The position numbers and the translations under genes were made by a program. From DASXRA01 sp035263725 (GTDB taxonomy: Bacteria > Actinomycetota > Actinomycetes > Mycobacteriales > Jatrophihabitantaceae): a stretch of 21,962 nt of DNA. Under the pieces are notes generated by a model, which saw only the letters and a list, made by a program, of their open reading frames with translations, ran no database searches and was not told the DNA's origin. The DNA lies in contig DATFRC010000155.1 of the NCBI GenBank assembly GCA_035263725.1, positions 1 through 21,962 of the forward strand. Reading direction: 5' to 3'. Below, one piece after another: positions 1 to 7,166 of the stretch (within the stretch, counting starts at the first letter, position 1; each line of letters begins with the position of its first letter).

Positions 1-977
1 CCAACGCCGGGATAGCCGCCGACGTGGCAAGGAAGGTCGCCGACGAACTGCGCGCGCACGGGGTAGCGGGCGCGCCGCTCGGCATCGACGTCGCCGAGAT
101 GCCCGTGCTGGCTGCGCTCAAGACGGAAGGTGTCGACGCAGTCGACGGTCAGCAAGTCTTTCTGCAAGCACGCAGGATTAAGACCAAGGACGAGATCACC
201 CTGCTCACCCAGGCGTGTTCGATGGTCGATGCGGCCTACCAGGAGCTGTACGAGTTCCTGCGGCCTGGCGTGCGCGAGAACGAGTGCGTCGGCCTGGTCG
301 CCAAGGTCCTGTACGACCTCGGCAGCGAGTACGTGGAAGGAGTCAACGCGATATCCGGCGAGCGCTGCTCTCCGCACCCGCACGTGTTCAGCGACCGGTT
401 GCTCCGGCCCGGGGACCCGGCGTTCTTTGACATCCTGCACAGCTTCAACGGCTACCGGACCTGCTACTACCGCACGCTGGCTGTCGGCAGCGCTTCGCGG
501 GCGCAGCGGGATGCCTACCAGCGCTGCCGCGAGTACATGGACGCGGCGATCGCGATCGTCAAGCCCGGCACTACGACCGCGGACGTGGTATCACTCTGGC
601 CGAGGGCGGAGGAGTTCGGATTCGCCAACGAGACGGCGGCGTTCGCCCTGCAGTACGGGCACGGAGTGGGACTGTCGATCTGGGAGAAGCCGATCTTCTC
701 CCGGCTGGTGTCGCTCGATCATCCCGAGGTACTCGAAGAGGGCATGGTGTTCGCGCTCGAGACGTACTGGCCGGCTGCCGACGGCTGGTCGGCGGCGCGC
801 ATCGAGGAGGAGGTCGTCGTCACCGCGGAGGGCTGCGAGCTGATCACGAAGTTCCCCGCCGAGGAGCTGTTGGTGGCCGGCCGCAAGTACTGGACGGCCG
901 GCGGAGAGCTTCGCACGCTGCGCGAGTCACAGTCGCACCTGAACACCGAATTCGGCGGGACGGCCGATGGGCCCTGA
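1..977 (+). CDS. M24 family metallopeptidase-fold hydrolase, 5' end outside the window
   Basis: The reading frame is open to the left edge, so the N-terminal (creatinase-type) domain is incomplete; the GTG at 24 is an internal codon, not a convincing start. Counting from that GTG as residue 1, the pita-bread M24 domain runs from about 55 to 275. Metal-site positions can be followed: D136 (FFDILHS), then C147 where the family normally has the second Asp (GYRTCYYRT against the usual GYxSDxTRT), H213 (YGHGVGL), E246 (FALETYW) and the Glu cluster 261-263 (IEEEVVVT). Known members are Xaa-Pro peptidases, creatinase and related C-N or C-S hydrolases and lyases; the substituted ligand makes ordinary aminopeptidase activity uncertain. 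It overlaps the next gene by 11 nt, so it belongs to the operon with the E1 pair, amidohydrolase, cupin and SDR. Family assignment is firm, substrate unknown. Confidence 0.85.
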   Translation, partial: NAGIAADVARKVADELRAHGVAGAPLGIDVAEMPVLAALKTEGVDAVDGQQVFLQARRIKTKDEITLLTQACSMVDAAYQELYEFLRPGVRENECVGLVAKVLYDLGSEYVEGVNAISGERCSPHPHVFSDRLLRPGDPAFFDILHSFNGYRTCYYRTLAVGSASRAQRDAYQRCREYMDAAIAIVKPGTTTADVVSLWPRAEEFGFANETAAFALQYGHGVGLSIWEKPIFSRLVSLDHPEVLEEGMVFALETYWPAADGWSAARIEEEVVVTAEGCELITKFPAEELLVAGRKYWTAGGELRTLRESQSHLNTEFGGTADGP

Positions 978-1944
978 TCAACTGCTCGACCTGTACCGCC
1001 AGATGGCCGTGATCCGCCGTACCGAGAAGGCGGCGCACGACCTGTTCATGTCGGGCCTGGTCAAAGGCACCACGCACCTCGCCGCTGGGCAGGAGGCGGT
1101 GGCGGTCGGGACGAGCGCGGCACTGCGATCCGACGACTATGTGTTCGCCACCTACCGCGGCCACCACCACGCGATGGCCCGTGGCGCCACCGCCGAGGAG
1201 TGCCTTGCCGAGCTGATGAGTAAGGCCACCGGGCTGTGCCGGGCCAAGGGTGGCTCGATGCATCTGACCAAGGCGGATCACGGAATGCTGGGCTCGTACG
1301 CGATCGTCGGCTCGCACCTGCCGATGGCAGTCGGCGCGGCATGGTCGGCGAAACTGCGCCGCAGCGGCCAGGTGGCGGTGGCGTTCTTCGGCGATGGCGC
1401 CACGAACATCGGCGCATTCCACGAGGCGCTCAACCTTGCCGCGATCTGGACGCTGCCGGTGCTGTTCGTGTGCGAGAACAACCTCTACATGGAGTACACG
1501 CCGATCGCGGCCGTCACTGCGGCGACCAACCCGGCCGCCGATCGCGCGCCGGCATACGGCATTCCGGCGGAGGTGATCGACGGCAACGACGTCGTCGCCG
1601 TGCAGGAGGCCGCCGCGCACGCGGTTATCCAGGCCCGCGACGGGCAAGGCCCGAGCGTGCTCGAGGCACAGACGTACCGGCACTACGGGCACAGTCGTGC
1701 GGATCCGGCGAAGTACCGCCCGGCCGAGGAGGTCGAGCGATGGCTCAAGCACGATCCGCTCGACGTGGCCCGGGCCAGATTGGAAGCCCTCGGTGTCGAC
1801 CCTGCGACGATCGCCCGAGTCGACGACGAAGCAGCGGCCGAAGTTGCCGCTGCCGTGGACGCCGCGAAAAACGCGCCGGACGCTGACCCGGCCGAGGCAT
1901 TCACCGACGTGTGGGCCGACGGGGGTGCCGGGTGGCGGACGTGA
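967..1944 (+). CDS. Thiamine pyrophosphate-dependent dehydrogenase E1 component, alpha subunit (acetoin/pyruvate dehydrogenase type)
   Basis: 325 residues, the usual length for a heterotetrameric E1 alpha. The TPP/Mg signature begins G142-D143-G144 and closes with E170-N171-N172, and the pyrophosphate-side RGHHH segment (65-69) and the GGSMH loop (95-99) are present. The GSMHL...GMLGS...VGSHLPMA stretch resembles AcoA-type acetoin dehydrogenases more than branched-chain enzymes. E1 alpha and beta together decarboxylate a 2-oxo acid or cleave acetoin and pass the acyl group to a lipoyl E2. The ATG at 967 lies inside the end of the M24 gene and the stop overlaps the next gene, indicating translational coupling. 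No E2 or E3 is found within the window. The true substrate cannot be told from sequence. Confidence 0.92.
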   Translation: MGPDQLLDLYRQMAVIRRTEKAAHDLFMSGLVKGTTHLAAGQEAVAVGTSAALRSDDYVFATYRGHHHAMARGATAEECLAELMSKATGLCRAKGGSMHLTKADHGMLGSYAIVGSHLPMAVGAAWSAKLRRSGQVAVAFFGDGATNIGAFHEALNLAAIWTLPVLFVCENNLYMEYTPIAAVTAATNPAADRAPAYGIPAEVIDGNDVVAVQEAAAHAVIQARDGQGPSVLEAQTYRHYGHSRADPAKYRPAEEVERWLKHDPLDVARARLEALGVDPATIARVDDEAAAEVAAAVDAAKNAPDADPAEAFTDVWADGGAGWRT

Positions 1945-2912
1945 TCACATACCGGGAAGCGGTGGCCGAGGGCATCGCCCGCGAGATGCGCCGCGACCCG
2001 TCGGTGGTCTGTCTCGGCGAGGATATCGGCGCCGCCGGTGGTGTCTTCAAAACCACAGTGGGGCTGTATGAGGAGTTCGGCCCAGAACGGATCTGGGACA
2101 CCCCTATTTCCGAACAGGCGATCGTCGGCGCGGCGATGGGCGCGGCGATGACCGGCCTGCGCCCGGTCGCCGAGATCATGTTCTCTGACTTCCTGGCCTG
2201 CTGCTGGGACTATCTCGCCAACGAGATTCCCAAGGTGCGTTATATGACCGGCGGCCAGGTCACCGTCCCGCTCGTTGTGCGCACCGCGAACGGAGGCGGG
2301 CTCGGCTTCGGCGCCCAGCACTCGCAGGCCGTGGAGAACTGGGCACTGACCATCCCTGGACTGAAGATCGCCGCGCCGTCGACGCCGGCCGACCTGATCG
2401 GGCTGATGGCCGCGGCGATCCGCAACGATGACCCGGTCGTCCTCTTCGAGCACAAGGCTCTGTTCGCGACCAAGGGCGAACCAGCGCCGGACGATCACCT
2501 GGTCGAGTTGGGCCGTGCCACCGTCGTGCGACCCGGCACCGACGTCACGATCGTCGGGCTGGCTTTCACTGTGCCGCTCGCCCTCGCGACGGCCGAACGC
2601 CTGGCTGCCGAAGGGGTTTCTGCCGAGGTGATCGATCTGCGCTGCCTGGTGCCGCTCGACGTGAGCACGGTGCTCGACTCGCTGCGGCGCACCAGCCGGT
2701 TGATCGTTGTGGAGGAGAACCCGTATCAGGGTGGCTGGGGCGCCACCCTCGTCTCGATCGTGGCGGATGAGGGCTACGAGCTGCTCGATGCGCCGGTCAA
2801 ACGCGTCGCGTCGGAGTGCGTGCCGTTGCCGTTCGCCGACGCCCTGGAAGAGCTGGTCATTCCCACCGTCGACAAGCTCGCGGTGGCGGCGAAGCAGGTG
2901 CTCGACTACTGA
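1932..2912 (+). CDS. Thiamine pyrophosphate-dependent dehydrogenase E1 component, beta subunit
   Basis: 326 residues from the GTG at 1932. The protein opens with ITYREAV...EMRRDPSVVCLGEDIG, the classic E1 beta start, and carries SEQAIVG (E61, the Glu position that activates the TPP aminopyrimidine ring) and the C-terminal transketolase domain (LVPLD, VVEENPYQGG). GTG codons at 1911, 1932 and 1941 are all in frame; 1932 gives the normal N-terminus, while 1941 would form a GTGA overlap with the stop of the alpha subunit. It partners the alpha subunit immediately upstream. Twelve nt separate it from the amidohydrolase gene, so the E1 pair is cotranscribed with hydrolytic genes rather than with an E2/E3 set. 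Family assignment is firm; start site and substrate are less sure. Confidence 0.92.
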   Translation: MADVITYREAVAEGIAREMRRDPSVVCLGEDIGAAGGVFKTTVGLYEEFGPERIWDTPISEQAIVGAAMGAAMTGLRPVAEIMFSDFLACCWDYLANEIPKVRYMTGGQVTVPLVVRTANGGGLGFGAQHSQAVENWALTIPGLKIAAPSTPADLIGLMAAAIRNDDPVVLFEHKALFATKGEPAPDDHLVELGRATVVRPGTDVTIVGLAFTVPLALATAERLAAEGVSAEVIDLRCLVPLDVSTVLDSLRRTSRLIVVEENPYQGGWGATLVSIVADEGYELLDAPVKRVASECVPLPFADALEELVIPTVDKLAVAAKQVLDY

Positions 2913-2924
2913 GAAGGGGTCGTT

Positions 2925-4259
2925 ATGACGAACCGGATGCTGCTGCGCAACGGCTACGTGATCACGGTGGACCCGGATATCGGGGACCTCGTGGGCGCGG
3001 ACGTGCTCATCGAGGACGACCGGATCGCCGCAGTGGCTCCGGGTATCGATGCCGGTGACGCCGAAATCGTCGACGTCACCGGCAAGATCGTCATTCCGGG
3101 GTTCGTCGACTCGCACCGGCACACCTGGGAGGCGGCGATCCGGGGATGCGCGCCGAACGCCACCCTGGACGACTACTTCGTCGAGATCCTCGACACGTTC
3201 GCCCCGCGCTATCGGCCCGAGGATGTGTACGCGGGCGACCTGGCCGGAGCATTGGAGTGCGTCAACGCCGGCATCACCACGCTTGTCGACTGGTCGCACA
3301 TCAACAACACCCCGGCGCATCCCGACGCGGCGATCGCCGCCCTGCGCGAGGTGGGCATCCGCGCCCAGTACGCCTACGGCAGCGCGAACACCTCATTGAA
3401 CGATTACTGGAACAACAGCTCGATAGCCATCCCGGCCGACGACGTCCGCCGCGTACGTGACACGTACTTCTCTTCCGACGACGGGCTGCTCACGATGGCG
3501 CTTGCCACGCGCGGTCCCGGGTTCTGCCAGGACGACGTCGTCCGTGCCGAGTGGCGCACCGCGCGTGACCTCGGCATCCCGATCACCGTGCACGTCGGCA
3601 TGGGCAGGCTCGCCGGCCGTTTCGGCATGATCAGCCAGCTCGACAAGTTGGACCTGCTCGGCCCTGATACCACGTACATCCACTGCTGCTACTTCAGCGA
3701 CGAGGAATGGCAATTGGTGGCCGAGACCGGCGGGACGATCTCGATCGCACCGCAGATCGAAGCACAGATGGGCCACGGGTGGCCGCCGGTTATGAAAGCC
3801 ATCCACTACGGGCTGCCGCCGAGCCTGTCGATCGACGTCGTGACGACCGCGCCAGGCGACATGTTCACCCAGATTCGGGCCGCCTTCGCCATCGAACGCG
3901 CGCGCGTGAACGCGATCGCGTGGGAGGCGGACACGCCGGTGCCCGAGACGATGCTGACCGCTCGCGACATGCTGCAGATGGCCACGATCAACGGTGCCCG
4001 GGTAGCCGGCGTCGCCGATCGCACGGGATCGTTGACGCCCGGCAAGAAGGCCGATGTGGTCGTGATCGACGCGACCGCGCTCAACGTCGCGCCGGTGATC
4101 GACCCGGTCGCGGCCGTCACGCTATGCGCCGACGTATCGAACGTCGAGACGGTGATCATCGACGGCGTCGTCCGCAAGCGCGACGGCCGCCTGGTCGCCG
4201 ACGCCGCCGCGGCCCGCCGCCTGGTGGAGGCGTCGCGCGACCACCTGGTCTCGGTATGA
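2925..4259 (+). CDS. Amidohydrolase / metal-dependent deaminase, TRZ/ATZ (cytosine deaminase-like) type
   Basis: 444 residues with a good ribosome site (GAGAAGGGG, 5 nt before the ATG). The amidohydrolase barrel is complete: H64-x-H66 in VDSHRHTWE, H223 in ITVHVGMG, H253 in YIHCCYF and D304 in LSIDVVT, with E279 in QIEAQMGHG at the position where this subfamily keeps an active-site Glu. The C-terminal GSLTPGKKADVVVID segment closes the composite beta-sandwich. Such enzymes use one metal ion to deaminate or hydrolyse C-N (or C-Cl) bonds on heterocyclic or amidine substrates; guanine and 8-oxoguanine deaminases and triazine hydrolases are relatives. It lies downstream of the E1 pair and ends in an ATGA overlap with the cupin gene, implying a step in the same pathway. 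Its substrate cannot be named. Confidence 0.9.
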   Translation: MTNRMLLRNGYVITVDPDIGDLVGADVLIEDDRIAAVAPGIDAGDAEIVDVTGKIVIPGFVDSHRHTWEAAIRGCAPNATLDDYFVEILDTFAPRYRPEDVYAGDLAGALECVNAGITTLVDWSHINNTPAHPDAAIAALREVGIRAQYAYGSANTSLNDYWNNSSIAIPADDVRRVRDTYFSSDDGLLTMALATRGPGFCQDDVVRAEWRTARDLGIPITVHVGMGRLAGRFGMISQLDKLDLLGPDTTYIHCCYFSDEEWQLVAETGGTISIAPQIEAQMGHGWPPVMKAIHYGLPPSLSIDVVTTAPGDMFTQIRAAFAIERARVNAIAWEADTPVPETMLTARDMLQMATINGARVAGVADRTGSLTPGKKADVVVIDATALNVAPVIDPVAAVTLCADVSNVETVIIDGVVRKRDGRLVADAAAARRLVEASRDHLVSV

Positions 4260-5143
4260 GTCATCTGGTGCGCCGCGCCGCCGAGGCGGAGTACACGCCG
4301 CCGTCCGGCTGGGCGGCGGCCGCCACCAACTACCGGCGCTGGCAGATCGTCGGCGAGGCCGATGATGCCGTGCACACCGGGTTCTTCATCGGAAACCTCG
4401 ACCCGGGTGGCTCCATCCCGACGCACGTCCATTCGTTCGAGACGAGCTTCTACGTGCTTTCCGGCACGGGGGTCATCGATACGCCGGACATCGCGGCGGC
4501 GGTCGGGCCGGGCGACTACGGGCTGGCCCCCGTCGGCGTGCCGCACGCGTGGCGCAACCTGTCGGACGAGCCGGTGCGGTGGGCGGAGATGCAGGGACCC
4601 CAGCCACGATCGCGTTACGGCGGCGACACGTTCCTGGTCGAGCCCCTGCTTGCGCGGGATCCCGTGCCGGTGGATGTGCGCGATCCACGCACCCGGCGGT
4701 TCGGCAACATCACGCCCGCGCACATGGACGCCGGTAAGCAGAGCCAGGACATGCTTGCCGTCTCGGCAAGCATGCGCACCGCGGTTCTCGTCTACAGCGG
4801 CATCACCGTGAAGATGATGGTCGACAGGGACCTGGGCGCCGCGCTCACGACGATGTTCATGGTGCAGTACGAGCCGGGCGGCCGGGCCGGTACGCACGAT
4901 CACCCCTTCGAGGAGACGTACCTGATCCTCGAAGGCGCCGTCGACGCGCAGTTCGACGGCGAACACTACCGGCTCGATGCGGGCGACGTGGCCTGGGCCG
5001 GCGCGGGTTGCGTGCACGGGTTCGCCAACACCGGTGACGTCCCGGTGCGCTGGCTGGAGACCCAGGCGCCGCAACCCCCGTCGCGGCACTCGTACCGGTT
5101 CACGCGCGACTGGGACTACCTGAGGACGGTGCTCGATGGCTGA
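4256..5143 (+). CDS. Bicupin (two cupin_2 domains)
   Basis: 295 residues starting at the ATG in the ATGA overlap with the amidohydrolase stop. Two cupin barrels are seen: domain 1 about residues 45-112 with H57-x-H59 and H97 (VPHAWRN), domain 2 about 200-268 with H214-x-H216, E219/E220 (HDHPFEETY) and H254 (CVHGFAN). In domain 1 the usual metal-binding Glu position is Thr63, with Glu62 one residue early, so domain 2 looks like the main metal site. Bicupins of this size include (S)-ureidoglycine aminohydrolase and various dioxygenases and isomerases. The amidohydrolase neighbour makes a nitrogen-compound pathway possible, but there is no specific motif for ureidoglycine chemistry. The stop lies inside the start of the next gene. 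Role in the operon unknown. Confidence 0.85.
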   Translation: MSHLVRRAAEAEYTPPSGWAAAATNYRRWQIVGEADDAVHTGFFIGNLDPGGSIPTHVHSFETSFYVLSGTGVIDTPDIAAAVGPGDYGLAPVGVPHAWRNLSDEPVRWAEMQGPQPRSRYGGDTFLVEPLLARDPVPVDVRDPRTRRFGNITPAHMDAGKQSQDMLAVSASMRTAVLVYSGITVKMMVDRDLGAALTTMFMVQYEPGGRAGTHDHPFEETYLILEGAVDAQFDGEHYRLDAGDVAWAGAGCVHGFANTGDVPVRWLETQAPQPPSRHSYRFTRDWDYLRTVLDG

Positions 5144-5834
5144 CCCGGCGACCCTGCTCGTCGTCGGTGGTACGTCCGGCATCGGCCTGGAGATCGCCAG
5201 CCGGGCTGCGCAGCGGGGCGAGCGGGTGTTCCTGACCGGACGTGACGACGCCCGCACCAAGCTCATCGCCGACGAGATCGGCGCGACCGGGCTGGCACTG
5301 GACCTGTCGCGACCGGCCGAGGTGGCCGATCGCCTCGCCGTTGTCGATGCCGTCGACCACGTCGTCGTCGCGGCGATCGAGCGTGACCAGAACAACTGCG
5401 CCGAGTACGACCTCGCCGGAGCGGCGAACCTGGCGATCCTGAAGCTCGTGGGCTACACCGAGGTGGTCCACGCGCTGCTGCCGCGGATGACGCCCGACGC
5501 GTCGATCGTGCTGTTCGGCGGGCTCGCCAAAGACCGGCCGTATCCCGGCTCGACCACGGTGTCCACGGTCAACGGCGGCGTGATGGGCATGGTTCACACG
5601 CTGGCCGTCGAGTTGGCCCCGATCCGCGTGAACGCCGTGCATCCGGGCATCGTGGGCGACAGCCCGTACTGGAGCGGCAAACCGGCAGCCGTGCTGGAGG
5701 GTGTCCGGTCGCGGACGCCGATCGGACGGCTGACGTCCATGGCCGACGTGGCCGGCGCTGTCGAGTTCCTGCTGGACAACCACGCCGTAAACGGCGTGAA
5801 CCTCAATGTCGATGGGGGCTGGCTACTGGTCTGA
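5136..5834 (+). CDS. Short-chain dehydrogenase/reductase-like protein with degenerate active site
   Basis: 232 residues; the ATG overlaps the end of the cupin gene by 8 nt. The Rossmann nucleotide site is intact (VVGGTSGIG, residues 9-17) and the C-terminal IRVNAVHPG and NVDGGW motifs are those of classical SDRs. The catalytic region is not: aligning LAVELAPIRVN places V142 where the catalytic Tyr and N146 where the Lys of YxxxK should be, G129 near the catalytic Ser, and AAI (79-81) replaces NNAG. The protein may therefore bind NAD(P) without ordinary oxidoreduction, or use another mechanism. It is the last gene of the + strand operon, and its stop overlaps the 3' end of the convergent SDR gene by 12 bp. 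Fold assignment is firm, activity doubtful. Confidence 0.87.
   Translation: MADPATLLVVGGTSGIGLEIASRAAQRGERVFLTGRDDARTKLIADEIGATGLALDLSRPAEVADRLAVVDAVDHVVVAAIERDQNNCAEYDLAGAANLAILKLVGYTEVVHALLPRMTPDASIVLFGGLAKDRPYPGSTTVSTVNGGVMGMVHTLAVELAPIRVNAVHPGIVGDSPYWSGKPAAVLEGVRSRTPIGRLTSMADVAGAVEFLLDNHAVNGVNLNVDGGWLLV
5781..5798. terminator. Short palindrome at the convergent SDR gene ends (possible terminator)
   Basis: Perfect 8-bp arms CACGCCGT / ACGGCGTG are separated by AA. The palindrome lies inside the end of the + strand SDR gene and about 25 nt beyond the stop codon of the - strand operon. There is no U tract, so a terminator role is only a guess from position. Confidence 0.25.
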
Positions 5835-6629
5835 CTGCCCGACGAGACGCTCCGACAGTTCGCGCAGCCTGCGGCGCGCCGCCTGATCGTAGGCCTGCCG
5901 GTCCGCGCGTGCCTCTGCCGTACCGGAGAAGTAGCGTCCCGTCGTGCCGGCGAGAGCCGGATCAACGGCCAGTCGCCATGTCGCCACGACGCCGTCCTCA
6001 AGTGCCGAGACCGGCGTCGTACCGGCCGCGCGGACCATCTTCGTGGGCATGTACGTGGCGGGGTGCAACGCGTTGGCCGCGACCCCGTCGTTGCGCAGCT
6101 CCTCGGCAAGATCGAACGTGTGCATGATTTGCGCGAGCTTGCTCTGGCAGTAGGCGCGCACCCCGCTGTACCGGTGCTCGAGCATGACGTCGTCGAACTC
6201 GATCGCCATCTGCCCGGCCGATGCGACGTTCACGATCCGCGCCGGCGCCGCGGCGATCAGGCGATCACGGACCAACGCGGTCAGTAGGAAGCCGGCCAGG
6301 TAGTTGACCGCGAACCGCAGTTCGTAGCCGTCAACGCTCTCGGCGCGCTCCCGGGTCGGGTTGGCGGCCCCGATGCCGGCATTGTTGACGAGGACGTGAA
6401 GCCGATCGGGCACCTGGTCGGCCAAGGCGCGGACCCCGGCGAGCGACGCAAAGTCGCCGGTGACCAGGCGCACCTCACCGTGAGCGCCGGCGAGCAGGTC
6501 GCCTAGGGCCTGGTGGCCGCGTTGCTCGTTGCGTGCGTGGGCCAACACGGTGTGCCCCTCGCGGGCCAGGCGCTCCGCGAGTGCCCGGCCCAGTCCGTCG
6601 GTGGCCCCGGTGACCAGGACGGTAGGCAT
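5823..6629 (-). CDS. Canonical short-chain dehydrogenase/reductase
   Basis: 268 residues. All SDR landmarks are present: TGATDGLG (7-14) for cofactor binding, NNAG (82-85), structural N109, catalytic S137 (NVASAG) and Y160-x3-K164 (YCQSK), then ALHPATYMPT after the active site. The pattern (short N-terminus, SGVRAYCQSKLA, GRYFSG near the end) resembles the retinol dehydrogenase/WWOX-like SDR group that reduces carbonyls with NAD(P)H. GAGGAG within the end of the GNAT gene gives a good ribosome site for this ATG, five nt after the GNAT stop. It is last in the four-gene - strand operon and converges with the other SDR gene. Substrate unknown. Confidence 0.9.
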   Translation of the reverse strand: MPTVLVTGATDGLGRALAERLAREGHTVLAHARNEQRGHQALGDLLAGAHGEVRLVTGDFASLAGVRALADQVPDRLHVLVNNAGIGAANPTRERAESVDGYELRFAVNYLAGFLLTALVRDRLIAAAPARIVNVASAGQMAIEFDDVMLEHRYSGVRAYCQSKLAQIMHTFDLAEELRNDGVAANALHPATYMPTKMVRAAGTTPVSALEDGVVATWRLAVDPALAGTTGRYFSGTAEARADRQAYDQAARRRLRELSERLVGQSDQ

Positions 6630-6634
6630 GATCG

Positions 6635-7165
6635 CTACTCCTCAGCCTGGGTGCGGAACGTGATCCACGAGTCCGGTGGCCGGCCGGCCACTGGCGGGTC
6701 GTCGTGCATCTCCCAAGCGTCGCCGACGAAGTTTTCCGCCACCTGGGTCCAGAAGCGCTGGACTCCGGGGTTGTAGGACTGGAAGCCGATCGACCATCGT
6801 CCGGGAAACATCGCGACGACCTGGCGAGCGGCGTTCATCCCGACGCCGGTGCGCCGCAGGGCACGGACGACGAAGAAATCGTCGATCGAGGTGCCGCCGT
6901 CCTCGGCCGGCCTCGTCATGACGAAACCGCCGAGTGCCCCGGCGACCCGGATCAGCCATGCCCGATGCTCCGGGTCGGCGCCGGTGAGGAAGCGATCGAG
7001 GCGGCGGTTATTGAACGTCCCGTCCGCGTTGGGCAGCAGCCGGTAGGGCTCGGACAGGTCGTACCGGTAGAGCTGGCCCAGGTTCTGGAGCACGGCCCGG
7101 TGGGAACGGTCGACCGCGACGAGCTCGACCGGCTCGGCGGGAGGTCGCGGGATTTGCTCTGTCAC
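6635..7165 (-). CDS. GNAT family N-acetyltransferase
   Basis: 176 residues from the GTG at 7165, one nt after the stop of the oxidoreductase gene, so translation is probably coupled. The frame stays open further upstream, but that part lies inside the oxidoreductase gene and is not believable as protein. GNAT features are the beta4 segment IDDFFVVRALRR (94-105), the pyrophosphate-binding loop RRTGVGMNAAR (104-114; RxxGxGxxA type) and the beta5 segment WSIGFQSYNPGVQRFW (124-139), where an Asn followed by a residue stacking on acetyl-CoA is usual. The acceptor cannot be predicted. Its place between a Gfo/Idh oxidoreductase and an SDR suggests modification of a small metabolite, possibly an amino sugar or nucleoside-derived compound; that is inference. 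Confidence 0.8.
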   Translation of the reverse strand: MTEQIPRPPAEPVELVAVDRSHRAVLQNLGQLYRYDLSEPYRLLPNADGTFNNRRLDRFLTGADPEHRAWLIRVAGALGGFVMTRPAEDGGTSIDDFFVVRALRRTGVGMNAARQVVAMFPGRWSIGFQSYNPGVQRFWTQVAENFVGDAWEMHDDPPVAGRPPDSWITFRTQAEE

Positions 7166-7166
7166 G

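Noticed and set aside
1683..3320. Long open frame on the - strand opposite the E1 genes
   Set aside because: Composition is Arg/His/Gly-rich with no domain; it mirrors the + strand genes and is a GC-skew artefact. The same applies to the long - strand frames at 3806-5395 and 9501-11204 and the + strand frames over the - strand genes.
4256..5143. Naming the bicupin (S)-ureidoglycine aminohydrolase
   Set aside because: Length and domain layout fit, but no allantoinase, allantoate amidohydrolase or ureidoglycolate genes are nearby, and the amidohydrolase is of another subfamily.
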